A stretch of 64,000 nt of DNA from Marinomonas transparens (lineage in GTDB: Bacteria > Pseudomonadota > Gammaproteobacteria > Pseudomonadales > Marinomonadaceae): NCBI RefSeq assembly GCF_016463975.1, contig NZ_JAEMNX010000012.1:1-64000 (forward strand), read 5' to 3'. Both the position numbers and the translations under genes were made by a program. Below, in pieces: positions 28,056-37,867 of the stretch; the first letter of the stretch is position 1; each line of letters opens with the position of its first letter. The notes under the pieces are model-generated. The model worked only from the letters and a program-made list of their open reading frames with translations. It was not told where the DNA came from and ran no database searches.

Positions 28056-29288
28056 CTAGGGTAGAGGTAGCTCTTTTAAGCTATTGCTGGCGTGATTTAG
28101 CCTGATCATCATAATGTCTTGGCTGGTTTTGGTGTCGCCCATGGCTTTTAATAGGCGGCTTAATTCAGCCAATGCTTCACTGTGTACATCTAACGATAGG
28201 GCTTGCTCGTAGTAGTCTCGTGCTTTGCCCCACAACATGAGAGACTGACTTAAACGTCCGCATACTAGGTATAAATTGGCGCTGCTGGGTTCTTTTTTTA
28301 GCCAAGCTTCACAGTTCGCCAATAATTTCTTAGTGGTATTGCTTGCCTGTAAATTACCGTATTCGTAGATCAGTCTTTCAGACCATTTTTGGTTAAGGCT
28401 GGTGCGAATAAAATGTTCAGCCTTATTTTTATCACCAAAATGGATAAGAGTCTGGGCATAGAGCTGTCGCATACTGTCATCTTGGGAAAGCGTATCCAGC
28501 TTATTCCACAGGTTTTCTACTTCGGTAACCAGTTCTTTGCTGTTTTGTCCGAGTTTATTGCGGAACTTGATTTTATCCAGCAAGGCCAAGAAAGCATTAC
28601 GCTCCAAATCTAACATATTGTCGTCGTCGTAGATGCCGTCTTTTTTAAGCGTTGGGGTCAAGGTGAGAAGAGCGTCCCAATCTTTCAGCTGAGTATAAAC
28701 CGCAACCAGCATTTTGAGTGTTTGCTTATGTTTCGGCTTTAGCTTTTGCAGGCGTAATAGCGAGGCCAGTGCGCCCTCGTAATGTCCTTGACGCATTTGA
28801 ATTTGGCTTTGCGCAAAACCAATCGCAAAATCAGCCTCGGGTGTCGCTTTATGAGCCGATCTAAGCAAGGCTTTGGAGCGCTCATATTCGTCTTGTTCAC
28901 TGGCGGCGTAGGCCGCACTGATATAATTGATCAATGGATAAGCGACATTATCAGCACTATTGGTAAGAAGCTTCTCGGCTTTATTCCAATTACCGCCAAC
29001 CAATTCCAACATACCGCGAATGGTGTTCTTTGACGCCCTTTTTTGTGCCAGATTGCCGGTGATTTTAGCCAAAGAGTTACTGGGTCTTAAGGTGATAAAA
29101 AGGATACGTTTTATCCAGCTCATGACAAACAGCGTGATAATAAGCACAACCCCCAGTACCCATAGGCTGGTTTCAAGGGTAATGCCATTATAGGCAATTA
29201 ACACATAGCCGCTGTCTTGACGCATCAGCAGGCCGAGTACGCCGCCAACCGCCATCATGATGACAAGTAAAAAAAGCAGTTTTCTCAT
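28056..29288 (-). CDS. hemY: HemY-type TPR membrane protein
   Basis: A 410-residue protein with two N-terminal membrane segments (about 1-20 and 40-62) and a TPR-like helical periplasmic or cytoplasmic body. The N-terminal segment ETSLWVLGVVLIITLFVMSW and SNSLAKITGNLAQKRA match the HemY_N family found at the end of hemCDXY operons. Its role in haem synthesis is inferred from linkage; it is not the protoporphyrinogen oxidase also called HemY. The start overlaps the hemX stop by four bases. Confidence 0.92.
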   Translation of the reverse strand: MRKLLFLLVIMMAVGGVLGLLMRQDSGYVLIAYNGITLETSLWVLGVVLIITLFVMSWIKRILFITLRPSNSLAKITGNLAQKRASKNTIRGMLELVGGNWNKAEKLLTNSADNVAYPLINYISAAYAASEQDEYERSKALLRSAHKATPEADFAIGFAQSQIQMRQGHYEGALASLLRLQKLKPKHKQTLKMLVAVYTQLKDWDALLTLTPTLKKDGIYDDDNMLDLERNAFLALLDKIKFRNKLGQNSKELVTEVENLWNKLDTLSQDDSMRQLYAQTLIHFGDKNKAEHFIRTSLNQKWSERLIYEYGNLQASNTTKKLLANCEAWLKKEPSSANLYLVCGRLSQSLMLWGKARDYYEQALSLDVHSEALAELSRLLKAMGDTKTSQDIMMIRLNHASNSLKELPLP

Positions 29289-30607
29289 GCTTTATCTCCT
29301 GTTATTGCATCAGGAATGGTGACGTTTTCGGCTTCTGGTAAAACAGTTTCTTCAACCCTCGTTTTCTCTGGAATAGTGATTGGTACGGTGTCCACTGCCG
29401 TTGCTTCAAGTTCGCTCGTATGGTTTTTTTCAGCACGGTTATTCCAGTCTTTCATCAGGGCTTTCATTGCCACAAGCGATTCTCTTGGCAGCGGAAGTTC
29501 TGGTGATGGATCAATTTGTTGCAGTGCCGTGAGACTCCCCAAAAATGAAATAACGCTTTGCGCTTGAGTATCAAAGTGTTCGGTAACGGCAGTGGCGACC
29601 CGAGATAAGGCTTTTTGATAAATGATGGTTTCGCCTTTTACTAGGGCAACTTCAGCGACATCAAGTTGAAGTTGCAAGCCCGTGACGAGCTCTTGGTATT
29701 CGGCGGGTGGCAACAGGGCTTTAATAGGCTTGTGATTGTAGTTGATGACCACAAGTGAGCGAATAGATTGCCATAGGTTCACCAAAGTCGTGGTTACTTT
29801 TTCAGTGGTTGTGATGGCTGAGTCTGGCGACTCTTCTTGTTCCGTCGTTTTTTGCCATTCTTTGGACGGTTCACGCTGGGGCAATATGGCCACGTTATCG
29901 TATAGGGCGCTCAGTTGTAGGTAATAACCCACCACATCAAATTGGCTGGTGGACTTGAGTGCCTGAATATCTTTAGCAAGGGCTTTACGGGTAGCAAAGA
30001 AAATAGGGTCTTCAAGTTCATTGAGTATATTGTCTGCGCTGGTGAGTAGGGCTTCTGCCCCGCTACTGTCAGATTCTAACAATAAACGTTGATTAGCAAG
30101 GCGAATGAGGTATTCGGCCTCGGCTAGCTTCCAGTCTTCCTTGGTGGTGTTGTTTAATCGATTTAACTTGGATTCAAGTGACAATAGCTTGTCGCTCTGT
30201 TTAGCCTGCTGCTCCTGATGAGTAAGAAGCTGAGCATTTTGTAGTTGAATCGTGTGCTCAGCGGTCTTAATTTGTCCGGCTAATTGGCTCAGTGCAGACT
30301 GGCTAAGTTTTTGAGTTTGGAGCTGGTTGCTTAGGTTCGCTTGCTGAATAGACAGCTGCTGAATATCACTAGGGAATGAACTTTGAGTCGTTTGATAATA
30401 AAGCCAGCCACTTGCGGCAAGGGCAGCAATGGAAAGCACAAGCGAAACCGATGCTACTGGAGAAACGATGGATGGGGAAACGGCCAGTGTAGAAGTCGTT
30501 TTTCCTTTCGGCTGAACTGGAAGAGCTTGTTTGGTCGTTGTCTCTGTAGAGGCATTTTCTTGAGCGGCCTCTTCTGATTGGTGCTCTTGCTTATTATTCT
30601 CAGTCAT
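29285..30607 (-). CDS. hemX: HemX, uroporphyrinogen-III C-methyltransferase-like membrane protein
   Basis: A 440-residue protein with a polar Gln/Glu/Thr-rich N-terminus, one membrane segment (about 50-70), a coiled-coil region rich in Gln and Leu (about 80-155) and the conserved HemX domain (KEDWKLAEAEYLIRLANQRLLLE, about 156-178). Database names call it a uroporphyrinogen methyltransferase, but the SAM-binding fold of CysG is absent and the catalytic claim is doubtful. The C-terminal part is acidic and low-complexity. It overlaps hemD by eight bases and hemY by four. Confidence 0.92.
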   Translation of the reverse strand: MTENNKQEHQSEEAAQENASTETTTKQALPVQPKGKTTSTLAVSPSIVSPVASVSLVLSIAALAASGWLYYQTTQSSFPSDIQQLSIQQANLSNQLQTQKLSQSALSQLAGQIKTAEHTIQLQNAQLLTHQEQQAKQSDKLLSLESKLNRLNNTTKEDWKLAEAEYLIRLANQRLLLESDSSGAEALLTSADNILNELEDPIFFATRKALAKDIQALKSTSQFDVVGYYLQLSALYDNVAILPQREPSKEWQKTTEQEESPDSAITTTEKVTTTLVNLWQSIRSLVVINYNHKPIKALLPPAEYQELVTGLQLQLDVAEVALVKGETIIYQKALSRVATAVTEHFDTQAQSVISFLGSLTALQQIDPSPELPLPRESLVAMKALMKDWNNRAEKNHTSELEATAVDTVPITIPEKTRVEETVLPEAENVTIPDAITGDKA

Positions 30608-31361
30608 TCGATTGTCCTGTATGAAATCCAGTCGCTTTGATTAAACTATTGTCGTCAGCGCCATGTGCGCACGAGGCATTAATCCACCCCATATCCTTTG
30701 CTTGCTGATTCACTCTACTACTTGGCGTGATGATAGGAAGTGTTTTCCAATCCTGCTTATATTGTGCTACGTATTCTGAAAGATTGTGTAGGCTTTCGCC
30801 ACTGGTTACCCATATTAAATTAATATCGGGCAGCATGAGGAAAGTTTGAGCGTTATATTCTGGCTTTTTTCTTTCATAGAGTGAAAGATAACTGATTTTG
30901 GCGCCTCTTTCTTCTAACTTATCGCCAAGTTCAGTGCGACCACCGACACCTCGCATAATCAGCACCTTTAAATTTTTCATCTTTACTGGCTTTAACCAGT
31001 CTAATAAGTCTTCTGAGGTATGGCCCGGGTTTGATAGGGCTGGAATACCTTCATCAAGCAAAGCTTGAGTCGTGCCTTGACCAATGCCTATCCAATGAAC
31101 GCCAATAGGCAACATGGGCCAGCAGGCATCTAGCCAGTCACTGCCCAAACGAACCGCATTTTTGCTAACAAAAATCACATAGTGAAATTCATTGATATCA
31201 AAAACCTGTGAGCGAATCGCAGCCTGTTGCTTTGCTTCTTCTAGAGGCGCTATTTCAAGCATAGGTAAAGGAACAGGGGTTCCACCAAGGGTTCTAACTC
31301 GTTCACAGCTGAGCCTGTTCTCTGGTTCAGGTCGGGTAATTAGAATGCTGCAATCTTGCAC
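30600..31361 (-). CDS. hemD: Uroporphyrinogen-III synthase
   Basis: A 253-residue two-domain enzyme that closes hydroxymethylbilane with inversion of ring D. Sequence conservation is low in this family; ITRPEPENRLSCERVRTLGGTPVPLPMLEI at the N-terminus, VIFVSKNAVR and the C-terminal VTSGESLHNL are the recognisable parts. It lies 31 bases after hemC and overlaps hemX, fixing its identity by context. Confidence 0.93.
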   Translation of the reverse strand: MQDCSILITRPEPENRLSCERVRTLGGTPVPLPMLEIAPLEEAKQQAAIRSQVFDINEFHYVIFVSKNAVRLGSDWLDACWPMLPIGVHWIGIGQGTTQALLDEGIPALSNPGHTSEDLLDWLKPVKMKNLKVLIMRGVGGRTELGDKLEERGAKISYLSLYERKKPEYNAQTFLMLPDINLIWVTSGESLHNLSEYVAQYKQDWKTLPIITPSSRVNQQAKDMGWINASCAHGADDNSLIKATGFHTGQSND

Positions 31362-31392
31362 TAATTTATCGCCTATTCATGTAATAGAGAGA

Positions 31393-32316
31393 TTATTGAT
31401 AAAGTGCTTTTAGTATCGTGTCTGCGCCGCGTTCAAGCAAGTCATCGGCAAGTTGAATGCCAAGTGATTTGGCATCTTCCTTATGACCACGAATTTCTCC
31501 TTGAATCATTGTCTTGCCATCTGGGCTACCCACCAAGCCTCTTAACCAGATGTTATCGCCAGTGAGTGTGGCGAAACAAGCGATGGGTGCTTGGCAACCG
31601 CCATTTAAGCGCTCGTTGACGGCACGTTCGGCAATTACTCTTAGTGCCGTTTCTTCATGTTCGAGGGGTGCAAGTAATTGCAGTGTGTCAGCATCATCGG
31701 ATCGGCATTCGATGCCCATGGCGCCTTGTCCACCGGCGGGTAAGCTTATTTCGGCAGGGATTTTCAGACGAATTCTGTCCTGCATCTCAAGGCGTATTAA
31801 CCCGGCGCTGGCTAAAATAATTGCGTCGTATTCCGCATTATCGAGCTTTTTCAGGCGAGTATTCACGTTGCCTCTTAATTCTTTGATTACTAAATCAGGG
31901 CGCCACATTTTTAACTGACACGAGCGTCGTAGGCTGGATGTGCCTATCACGGAACCTGCTGGTAGCGCATCAAGTGAGGCGAAGGTATTGGAAACAAAGG
32001 CGTCGCTTGGATCTTCGCGCTCACAAATAATGGCGAGACCTAAGCCTTCAGGGAAGGCCATGGGAACGTCTTTCATGGAATGCACCGCAATGTCGGCACG
32101 GCCATCTAATAAAGCGTTTTCCAGTTCTTTAACAAACAGTCCTTTGCCACCGATTTTGGAAAGGGGAGAGTCTAAAATTTGATCGCCTCTGGTCGTCATA
32201 CCAAGCAGTTCGACATTAAGGTGAGGGTAGAGCGCTTCTAATTGCGCCTTGACCGTATTGGCTTGCCAAAGAGCGAGTTGGCTTTCTCTGGTGGCGACCA
32301 CAATTTTATCTTTCAC
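31393..32316 (-). CDS. hemC: Porphobilinogen deaminase (hydroxymethylbilane synthase)
   Basis: A 307-residue enzyme that joins four porphobilinogens. The N-terminus [20 protein letters not shown], the substrate-binding HSMKDVP and the cofactor-binding Cys in [10 protein letters not shown] (dipyrromethane site) are all present. It is the first gene of hemCDXY and is divergent from argH across about 190 bases, as in many gammaproteobacteria. Confidence 0.97.
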   Translation of the reverse strand: MKDKIVVATRESQLALWQANTVKAQLEALYPHLNVELLGMTTRGDQILDSPLSKIGGKGLFVKELENALLDGRADIAVHSMKDVPMAFPEGLGLAIICEREDPSDAFVSNTFASLDALPAGSVIGTSSLRRSCQLKMWRPDLVIKELRGNVNTRLKKLDNAEYDAIILASAGLIRLEMQDRIRLKIPAEISLPAGGQGAMGIECRSDDADTLQLLAPLEHEETALRVIAERAVNERLNGGCQAPIACFATLTGDNIWLRGLVGSPDGKTMIQGEIRGHKEDAKSLGIQLADDLLERGADTILKALYQ

Positions 32317-32509
32317 TGCTTCTCCTAATTCATTGGTAGATAGGTAAATATCCCTAAAATTATCGCCATCATGATACTCCCAATGAAGAATGTCGTCATC
32401 TGTCTATATTTTGCAAATCGAGGCCGTCGTTTTGCCTTTGCTGGCTTTATAAGTCAGGGCGCATAAGGTACCCTTTGCAGCTGATTGAATTTCTCTGGGA
32501 AGGAACTGA

Positions 32510-33916
32510 ATGACTGATACAACTAAAACCACAAACCAGCAATGGGGTGGCCGTTTTTCTGAGCCTGTTGACGCTTTTGTGGCGCGCTTTACGGCTTCTG
32601 TTGAATTTGACCAACGCATGGCAAAACAAGACATCCAAGGCTCGGTTGCGCATGCCAAAATGCTCACCAGCATTGGTGTGTTAACAGAAGAAGAACGCGA
32701 TCAGATTATTCAAGGTTTAAGCGAAATTGAAGAAGAAATTCAGCGCGGTGAATTCGAATGGTCGATTGAGCTAGAAGATGTGCACATGAACATCGAAGCA
32801 CGTCTGACGCAAAAAATTGGCATCACAGGTAAAAAACTTCACACTGGCCGTTCGCGTAACGACCAAGTGGCGACAGATATCCGCCTATACATGCGTGATG
32901 AAGTGGACTTTCTATTAGAGGAAGTAACGCGTATGCAGCAAGGTATATTGAGCCTAGCGGAAAAAGAAGCCCACACCATCATGCCGGGGTTTACCCACTT
33001 GCAAACGGCGCAACCAGTTACCTTTGGTCATCACCTAATGGCTTGGTATGAAATGGCCCAGCGCGATTACGAGCGTTTAGTGGATTGCCGTAAGCGTATC
33101 AACATTCTACCGCTTGGTGCCGCGGCATTGGCGGGCACAACCTACCCAATTGATCGTTTTATGACAGCCGATTTACTGGGCTTCGAACGTCCAACTTATA
33201 ATTCGTTGGATTCCGTAAGTGACCGTGACTTTGCGATTGAATTTACCGCTGCGGCCTCAGTGATCATGATGCACATGTCCCGTTGGGCAGAAGAAATGGT
33301 GATGTGGGCGTCAGCGCAATTTAACTTCATCTTCTTGCCAGACCGTTTCTGCACCGGCTCTTCCATTATGCCGCAAAAGAAAAACCCAGACGTACCGGAA
33401 TTGGTACGTGGTAAAACCGGTCGAGTGTACGGCCATCTAATGAGCTTACTAACCTTGATGAAGTCGCAATGCTTGGCGTACAACAAGGACAACCAAGAAG
33501 ACAAAGAACCGTTATTTGATACCGTAGATACCTTAAAAGGGTCATTGCGAGCCTTTGCTGACATGATTCCTGCTATCGAGTCTCGCAAAGACAACATGTA
33601 CGAAGCGGCGCGCCGTGGTTTCTCTACCGCAACCGACTTAGCCGATTATCTAGTACGTCAAGGTGTTGCCTTCCGTGATGCCCATGAAGTGGTGGGTAAA
33701 GCGGTAGGTTACGGTGTGAAAGAAGGCAAAGACTTGTCTGAAATGACACTGGAAGAGCTGAAAGGCTTTGGCACCATGATCGAACAAGATGTCTTTGATG
33801 TGCTGACGCTAGAAGGTTCTGTTGCGGCCCGTGACCATATTGGTGGCACCGCACCGAATCAGGTGTTGCTTGCGGTAGAACGTGCGAAAACAGAGTTGCA
33901 TGCACGTTTAGCTTAA
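32510..33916 (+). CDS. argH: Argininosuccinate lyase
   Basis: A 468-residue fumarase-superfamily enzyme that splits argininosuccinate to arginine and fumarate in the last step of arginine synthesis. WGGRFSEP at the N-terminus, [13 protein letters not shown], the catalytic His in [11 protein letters not shown] and the signature [12 protein letters not shown] are present; length is normal. GGGAAGGA precedes the ATG. It is divergent from hemC and ends at a strong terminator. Confidence 0.97.
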   Translation: MTDTTKTTNQQWGGRFSEPVDAFVARFTASVEFDQRMAKQDIQGSVAHAKMLTSIGVLTEEERDQIIQGLSEIEEEIQRGEFEWSIELEDVHMNIEARLTQKIGITGKKLHTGRSRNDQVATDIRLYMRDEVDFLLEEVTRMQQGILSLAEKEAHTIMPGFTHLQTAQPVTFGHHLMAWYEMAQRDYERLVDCRKRINILPLGAAALAGTTYPIDRFMTADLLGFERPTYNSLDSVSDRDFAIEFTAAASVIMMHMSRWAEEMVMWASAQFNFIFLPDRFCTGSSIMPQKKNPDVPELVRGKTGRVYGHLMSLLTLMKSQCLAYNKDNQEDKEPLFDTVDTLKGSLRAFADMIPAIESRKDNMYEAARRGFSTATDLADYLVRQGVAFRDAHEVVGKAVGYGVKEGKDLSEMTLEELKGFGTMIEQDVFDVLTLEGSVAARDHIGGTAPNQVLLAVERAKTELHARLA

Positions 33917-33945
33917 GCTATTGATTAACATAAAAATATAGACGT

Positions 33946-33975
33946 AAAAAGCGACGCTTCTGCGTCGCTTTTTTG
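33946..33975 (+). terminator. argH terminator
   Basis: AAAAAGCGACGC / GCGTCGCTTTTTT stem with short loop; symmetric enough to serve the convergent gene too. Confidence 0.9.
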
Positions 33976-33997
33976 TTTTGTCTTTTATTAATTTGAA

Positions 33998-34702
33998 CTA
34001 CTGGCCAAGAGAAAAAGGCGAACTTGGACCCAACAGGGTGCTCGGTGTAATGTTCAGCTCAAAGTGAAAGGATTCTGTTTGGCCATTACAGCCTGCGAAT
34101 ACAATTACCCAGCCTTCGTCACTGCCTTCTTTTGGTATGCGCCAACAAACGCCTTTAATATTAACGTAACGGGTGCCATCGGCATCTTCTGTAATAGGGT
34201 AATCAACCTCTTTTACTTGTCCTTTCAAATACTCTCTTTGCGCTTCTTGCGACTCTTCTATCTGTGCTTGTAAGGTGGGAGAGAAAACCCCATTTAAATT
34301 TTCACTTTTAGCATCTGACGAGAGTGAAATTTTTGATAAGTCCAGTAAGGCTGGTTTTTCAATCTGGCTAATGTCCACATGGGGCGTATTTGACTCTGTC
34401 ATCAGGTTGCTATTCGACGAGTCAATGGCAGAGTTTCTATTAGTGTCACCTTGTAAGCCCGGTAAATTAATTTGTTGCTCTATGTCCGTTGTCTCTGCAT
34501 CCTGATTAATAACGATGGCTTTCGACTGCTTTTTTTCTGCTCCGTTAGCAGGTAAAAGAGACACTTCAAAGCTGGATTGTACAGAATTCTGCTCAACACC
34601 AAAATGCAACCAATGGGTGTTATCCAACACAGCAATGAACAACATATGAATGACGGCGGCACTGACTAGCGCGATTGTCCAAGGAGCTATGCGTTTTTTC
34701 AT
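33998..34702 (-). CDS. Hypothetical single-span membrane protein, TonB-like layout
   Basis: A 234-residue protein with a basic start, one hydrophobic segment (about 8-26) and a long Ser/Asn/Glu-rich, probably extended periplasmic part, ending in a compact domain with two Cys (GVCWRIP and FAGCNG, about residues 182 and 201) that could form a disulfide. The short tail has no clear motif. The layout (anchor, disordered linker, small C-terminal domain) is like TonB or TolA, but I see no family match. It is convergent with argH and divergent from lptM. Confidence 0.65.
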   Translation of the reverse strand: MKKRIAPWTIALVSAAVIHMLFIAVLDNTHWLHFGVEQNSVQSSFEVSLLPANGAEKKQSKAIVINQDAETTDIEQQINLPGLQGDTNRNSAIDSSNSNLMTESNTPHVDISQIEKPALLDLSKISLSSDAKSENLNGVFSPTLQAQIEESQEAQREYLKGQVKEVDYPITEDADGTRYVNIKGVCWRIPKEGSDEGWVIVFAGCNGQTESFHFELNITPSTLLGPSSPFSLGQ

Positions 34703-34915
34703 AAAATGTCTTAAGTGTCAGCTTTGTGAATAGCTGAGAGTATCTATATCCCAAATTACCATGGCTTTACATAGCTGGTGGCAAATGGTGCGAATTCAAG
34801 TGATACGTTATTTCTACTATCCGTAAAGAATATTAATGTAATTAGCCCGCTAGGGTTGGGAAACGCTCAGGCTGCAAGTATACTGTCTCGATCAAATATT
34901 TAAGAGATAAAGACG

Positions 34916-35035
34916 ATGTTTAAGTGGCTTTCAGTATGTCTTTTGGCTGTTTTTTTAATGGCTTGCGGAAATAAAGGTGCACTTTATTTACCGGATGACA
35001 CTGCTGGCTCACAACAAGAACCGTCTTCTGACTGA
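34916..35035 (+). CDS. lptM: LptM (YifL)-type small lipoprotein
   Basis: A 39-residue lipoprotein: signal segment ending in the lipobox LMAC (Cys 17), followed by GNKGALYLPDD. The CGxKGxLYLP pattern is the hallmark of LptM/YifL, which in E. coli helps mature the LptD-LptE lipopolysaccharide translocon by promoting correct LptD disulfides. Context agrees: it lies 11 bases before lysA, and yifL precedes dapF in E. coli. AGATAAAGACG before the ATG is a modest ribosome site. Confidence 0.9.
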   Translation: MFKWLSVCLLAVFLMACGNKGALYLPDDTAGSQQEPSSD

Positions 35036-35046
35036 GGATTCCCTTT

Positions 35047-36300
35047 TTGGACTTTTTTAATTACTCCGATCAAACATTGCACGCTGAAAATGTGGCTTTG
35101 TCTGATATCGCGGCCCAATACGGCACGCCATGCTACGTGTATTCACGGGCGACCTTCGAACGCCATTACAATGCCTATGCAGAAGCTTTTGCTGCTCACC
35201 CAACATTAATCTGTTACGCAGTAAAAGCCTGTTCAAATATCGCCATTCTAAATGTCTTAGCACGTTTAGGTTCTGGCTTTGATATTGTCTCCTTAGGTGA
35301 ACTAGAGCGCGTACTGAAAGCGGGCGGCGATCCTGCGAAAGTCATGTTTTCCGGATTAGGCAAACAAGCAGTAGAAATGCGCCGTGCACTAGAAGTGGGT
35401 ATTCACTGTTTTAACGTGGAATCCGAAGCCGAACTGCACCGTTTGAATCAAGTGGCGGGTGAGATGGGCAAAGTCGCGCCGGTTTCTTTGCGCGTGAACC
35501 CAGACGTAGATGCCAAAACCCACCCTTATATTTCAACGGGCTTAAAAGAAAACAAATTCGGTATCGATATTAAAGACGCCGTGCGCATCTATAAAATCGC
35601 ACACGAACTGCCAAACCTAAACGTGATGGGCGTAGACTGTCATATCGGTTCTCAGCTTACCGAGCTAAAACCCTTTCTTGATACCTTTGACCGTCTGATT
35701 CGCTTGGTGAACGAATTATCTGAAGCGGGCATTAAAATCAAGCATCTCGACCTAGGTGGCGGCCTAGGAGTACGTTATCGTGATGAAGTACCACCATCGC
35801 CGGCGGACTATGCCAAACTGATCTTAGAAAAAGTCAAAGGCTTAGACGTGACCTTGGCGTTTGAACCGGGCCGTTCTATCGCGGCGAATGCGGGCATTTT
35901 ATTGACTCAGGTTGAATTCCTAAAATGCAACGATCATAAGAACTTTGCCATTATTGATGGCGCGATGAACGATCTTATCCGACCTTCTCTTTACAGTGCT
36001 TGGATGAACATTGTGCCTGTGTCTTTACAGCCAACACCGGAAGGTGCGCGTGTCTATGACTTGGTTGGGCCGATTTGTGAAACCGGTGACTTCCTAGGTA
36101 AAGACCGTGAACTAGACATTCAAGCGGGTGACCTGCTTGCGGTTCGTTCAGCGGGTGCCTATGGCTTTACCATGGCGTCGAACTACAACAGCCGTAATCG
36201 TGCCGCGGAAGTGATGGTCGATGGTGATACCACCCATCTGATCCGTGCTCGCGAAACGATTGAACACCAGCTAGCTGGCGAGCAAGTCTTGCCAGACTAA
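35047..36300 (+). CDS. lysA: Diaminopimelate decarboxylase
   Basis: A 417-residue fold-III PLP enzyme that makes L-lysine from meso-diaminopimelate. The PLP lysine is in CYAVKACSN (about residue 59); CHIGSQ, DLGGGLGV and FEPGRSI bind phosphate and substrate; CETGDFLG carries the conserved Cys of the partner-subunit site. The start is TTG at 35047, supported by TGAGGATT about nine bases upstream and by the lack of any nearby ATG. It is followed by dapF, so one unit controls both uses of diaminopimelate. Confidence 0.96.
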   Translation: MDFFNYSDQTLHAENVALSDIAAQYGTPCYVYSRATFERHYNAYAEAFAAHPTLICYAVKACSNIAILNVLARLGSGFDIVSLGELERVLKAGGDPAKVMFSGLGKQAVEMRRALEVGIHCFNVESEAELHRLNQVAGEMGKVAPVSLRVNPDVDAKTHPYISTGLKENKFGIDIKDAVRIYKIAHELPNLNVMGVDCHIGSQLTELKPFLDTFDRLIRLVNELSEAGIKIKHLDLGGGLGVRYRDEVPPSPADYAKLILEKVKGLDVTLAFEPGRSIAANAGILLTQVEFLKCNDHKNFAIIDGAMNDLIRPSLYSAWMNIVPVSLQPTPEGARVYDLVGPICETGDFLGKDRELDIQAGDLLAVRSAGAYGFTMASNYNSRNRAAEVMVDGDTTHLIRARETIEHQLAGEQVLPD

Positions 36301-36310
36301 GGAGTTCACC

Positions 36311-37141
36311 TTGTTGTTAAAGTTTACCAAAATGCATGGGCTCGGAAATGACTTTGTCATGGTCGATGCGGTATCCCGAAAAGTGTTTTTTAATCAGAAA
36401 CAAATTGAACGGTTAAGCAATAGAAACTGGGGCATTGGCTTCGACCAACTCTTGGTGGTTGAGCCACCTTCCCACCCTGAAATGGACTTTCGTTACCGTA
36501 TTTATAATTCCGATGGCACGGAAGTGGAACATTGCGGCAATGGTGCTCGCTGCTTCGCTAAATTTGTTATTGATAGAAACTTGACCAACAAGCGTATTAT
36601 CAATGTAGAAACCAAGCGTGGTCAGATTCAACTACGGGTGCTGGAGGACGGCTTGGTCACCGTGGACATGGGCGCGCCAAGTTTCCTGCCAAAAGACTTG
36701 CCTTTTACTGCCGAGCCTTCCGAGTCGCTTTATACAGTTCGCGCTGGCGCAGAGGAATATAAGATCACGCCGGTGTCTGTGGGTAACCCCCATGCCGTGT
36801 TGAAAGTAGATCAATTAACCGATGACCAAGTGGCGAAGGTCGGTGCTCTGTTAGAGAGCCATGAACGCTTTCCGCAAAAGGTTAACGTCGGCTTCATGCA
36901 AGTGCTTAACCCTGCCGAAATCAACTTGCGGGTATACGAACGTGGTGTCGGCGAAACTCAGGCTTGTGGAACGGGCGCGTGTGCTGCGGTGGTTGCCGGT
37001 ATCAAACAAGGCTGGTTAGCTTCAAAAGTGACAGCGCATTTACGAGGTGGTGACCTAAACATCGAATGGCAAGGCGAAGGCCAGCCCATTCTCATGACAG
37101 GGCCCGCAGAAAAAGTATTTGAAGGTCAAATTTACATCTAG
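36311..37141 (+). CDS. dapF: Diaminopimelate epimerase
   Basis: A 276-residue PLP-independent racemase converting LL- to meso-diaminopimelate for lysine and peptidoglycan. The two catalytic Cys are in HCGNGARCFA (first Cys of the pair acting as base) and QACGTGACAA. FTKMHGLGNDF marks the N-terminus. The start is TTG at 36311 with AAGGAG six bases before it; TTG 36314 is the alternative. It lies ten bases after lysA. Confidence 0.97.
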   Translation: MLLKFTKMHGLGNDFVMVDAVSRKVFFNQKQIERLSNRNWGIGFDQLLVVEPPSHPEMDFRYRIYNSDGTEVEHCGNGARCFAKFVIDRNLTNKRIINVETKRGQIQLRVLEDGLVTVDMGAPSFLPKDLPFTAEPSESLYTVRAGAEEYKITPVSVGNPHAVLKVDQLTDDQVAKVGALLESHERFPQKVNVGFMQVLNPAEINLRVYERGVGETQACGTGACAAVVAGIKQGWLASKVTAHLRGGDLNIEWQGEGQPILMTGPAEKVFEGQIYI

Positions 37142-37201
37142 AAACCGTGCTTAGACGTTACTAGCAACGTCATCGAGCGCAGGTTTCTTAATAGAGGCAG
37201 T

Positions 37202-37867
37202 ATGAGCGAAGAAGAAGTCATTCAATACTTATCAACCACGCCCGATTTTTTTAGTCGGAATACGGAATTATTGGAAAGTTTGACACTGCCTCACCCCGCG
37301 AGTGGGAAGGCAATTTCGTTGCTTGAATACCAAGTAAACTTACTGAGAAAGTCAGCGGCGGACTACCGTAGTCAATTCGAACGCCTTGTTGATGTGGCCC
37401 GTGAAAACGAATCCACCATGCAAAAAAGTCGTCGCCTTGTACTGGCCGGTTTAAATTGCGCTTCATTAGACGACCTTGCTGTAGTGATCGATGACATGGT
37501 GCGGGACGACTTCGAAGTGGCTCATCATGCCTTTGTTTTATTCGATGAATATGAAGACAGCGCCATTCGCACTCACTTCTTAGTAGAAGATGACATTGCC
37601 TTATCTCATACCTCTGGCTTTAGTGAATGCTTCTGCGGCGAACTGCCGAAAAATGAAATGGACTACCTCTTCTTTGATGATACTAAAAACATTCGTTCCG
37701 TTGCTGTGCTGCCATTACAGTCTCGGACCGGTGGCGAGATTAAAAAATACGGTGTCTTGGTATTGGGCGCAGAAAACAAAGCCGCGTTTGATAAAGAAAA
37801 GGGCGCCATGTTTCTACAGTACATCGCCGACCTGTTAAGCGCTATTCTATTGAGGCTGGTGCCATGA
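37202..37867 (+). CDS. DUF484 family protein
   Basis: A 221-residue protein with an N-terminal segment (EEVIQYLSTTPDFFSRNTELLESLTLPH) and LLEYQVNLLRKSAADYRSQFERLVDVARENE that define DUF484, followed by a GAF-like C-terminal domain (about 85-215). Members lie between dapF and xerC in Pseudomonas and E. coli (YigA region); the function is unknown. Here it overlaps the HAD phosphatase gene directly by four bases with no xerC between them. Confidence 0.92.
   Translation: MSEEEVIQYLSTTPDFFSRNTELLESLTLPHPASGKAISLLEYQVNLLRKSAADYRSQFERLVDVARENESTMQKSRRLVLAGLNCASLDDLAVVIDDMVRDDFEVAHHAFVLFDEYEDSAIRTHFLVEDDIALSHTSGFSECFCGELPKNEMDYLFFDDTKNIRSVAVLPLQSRTGGEIKKYGVLVLGAENKAAFDKEKGAMFLQYIADLLSAILLRLVP

Noticed and set aside
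28056..29288. Protoporphyrinogen oxidase (the Bacillus HemY)
   Set aside because: No FAD-binding motif; the protein has two membrane spans and TPR-like helices, so it is the unrelated proteobacterial HemY.
31514..31918. 134-codon frame antisense to hemC
   Set aside because: Shadow of hemC; no ribosome site.
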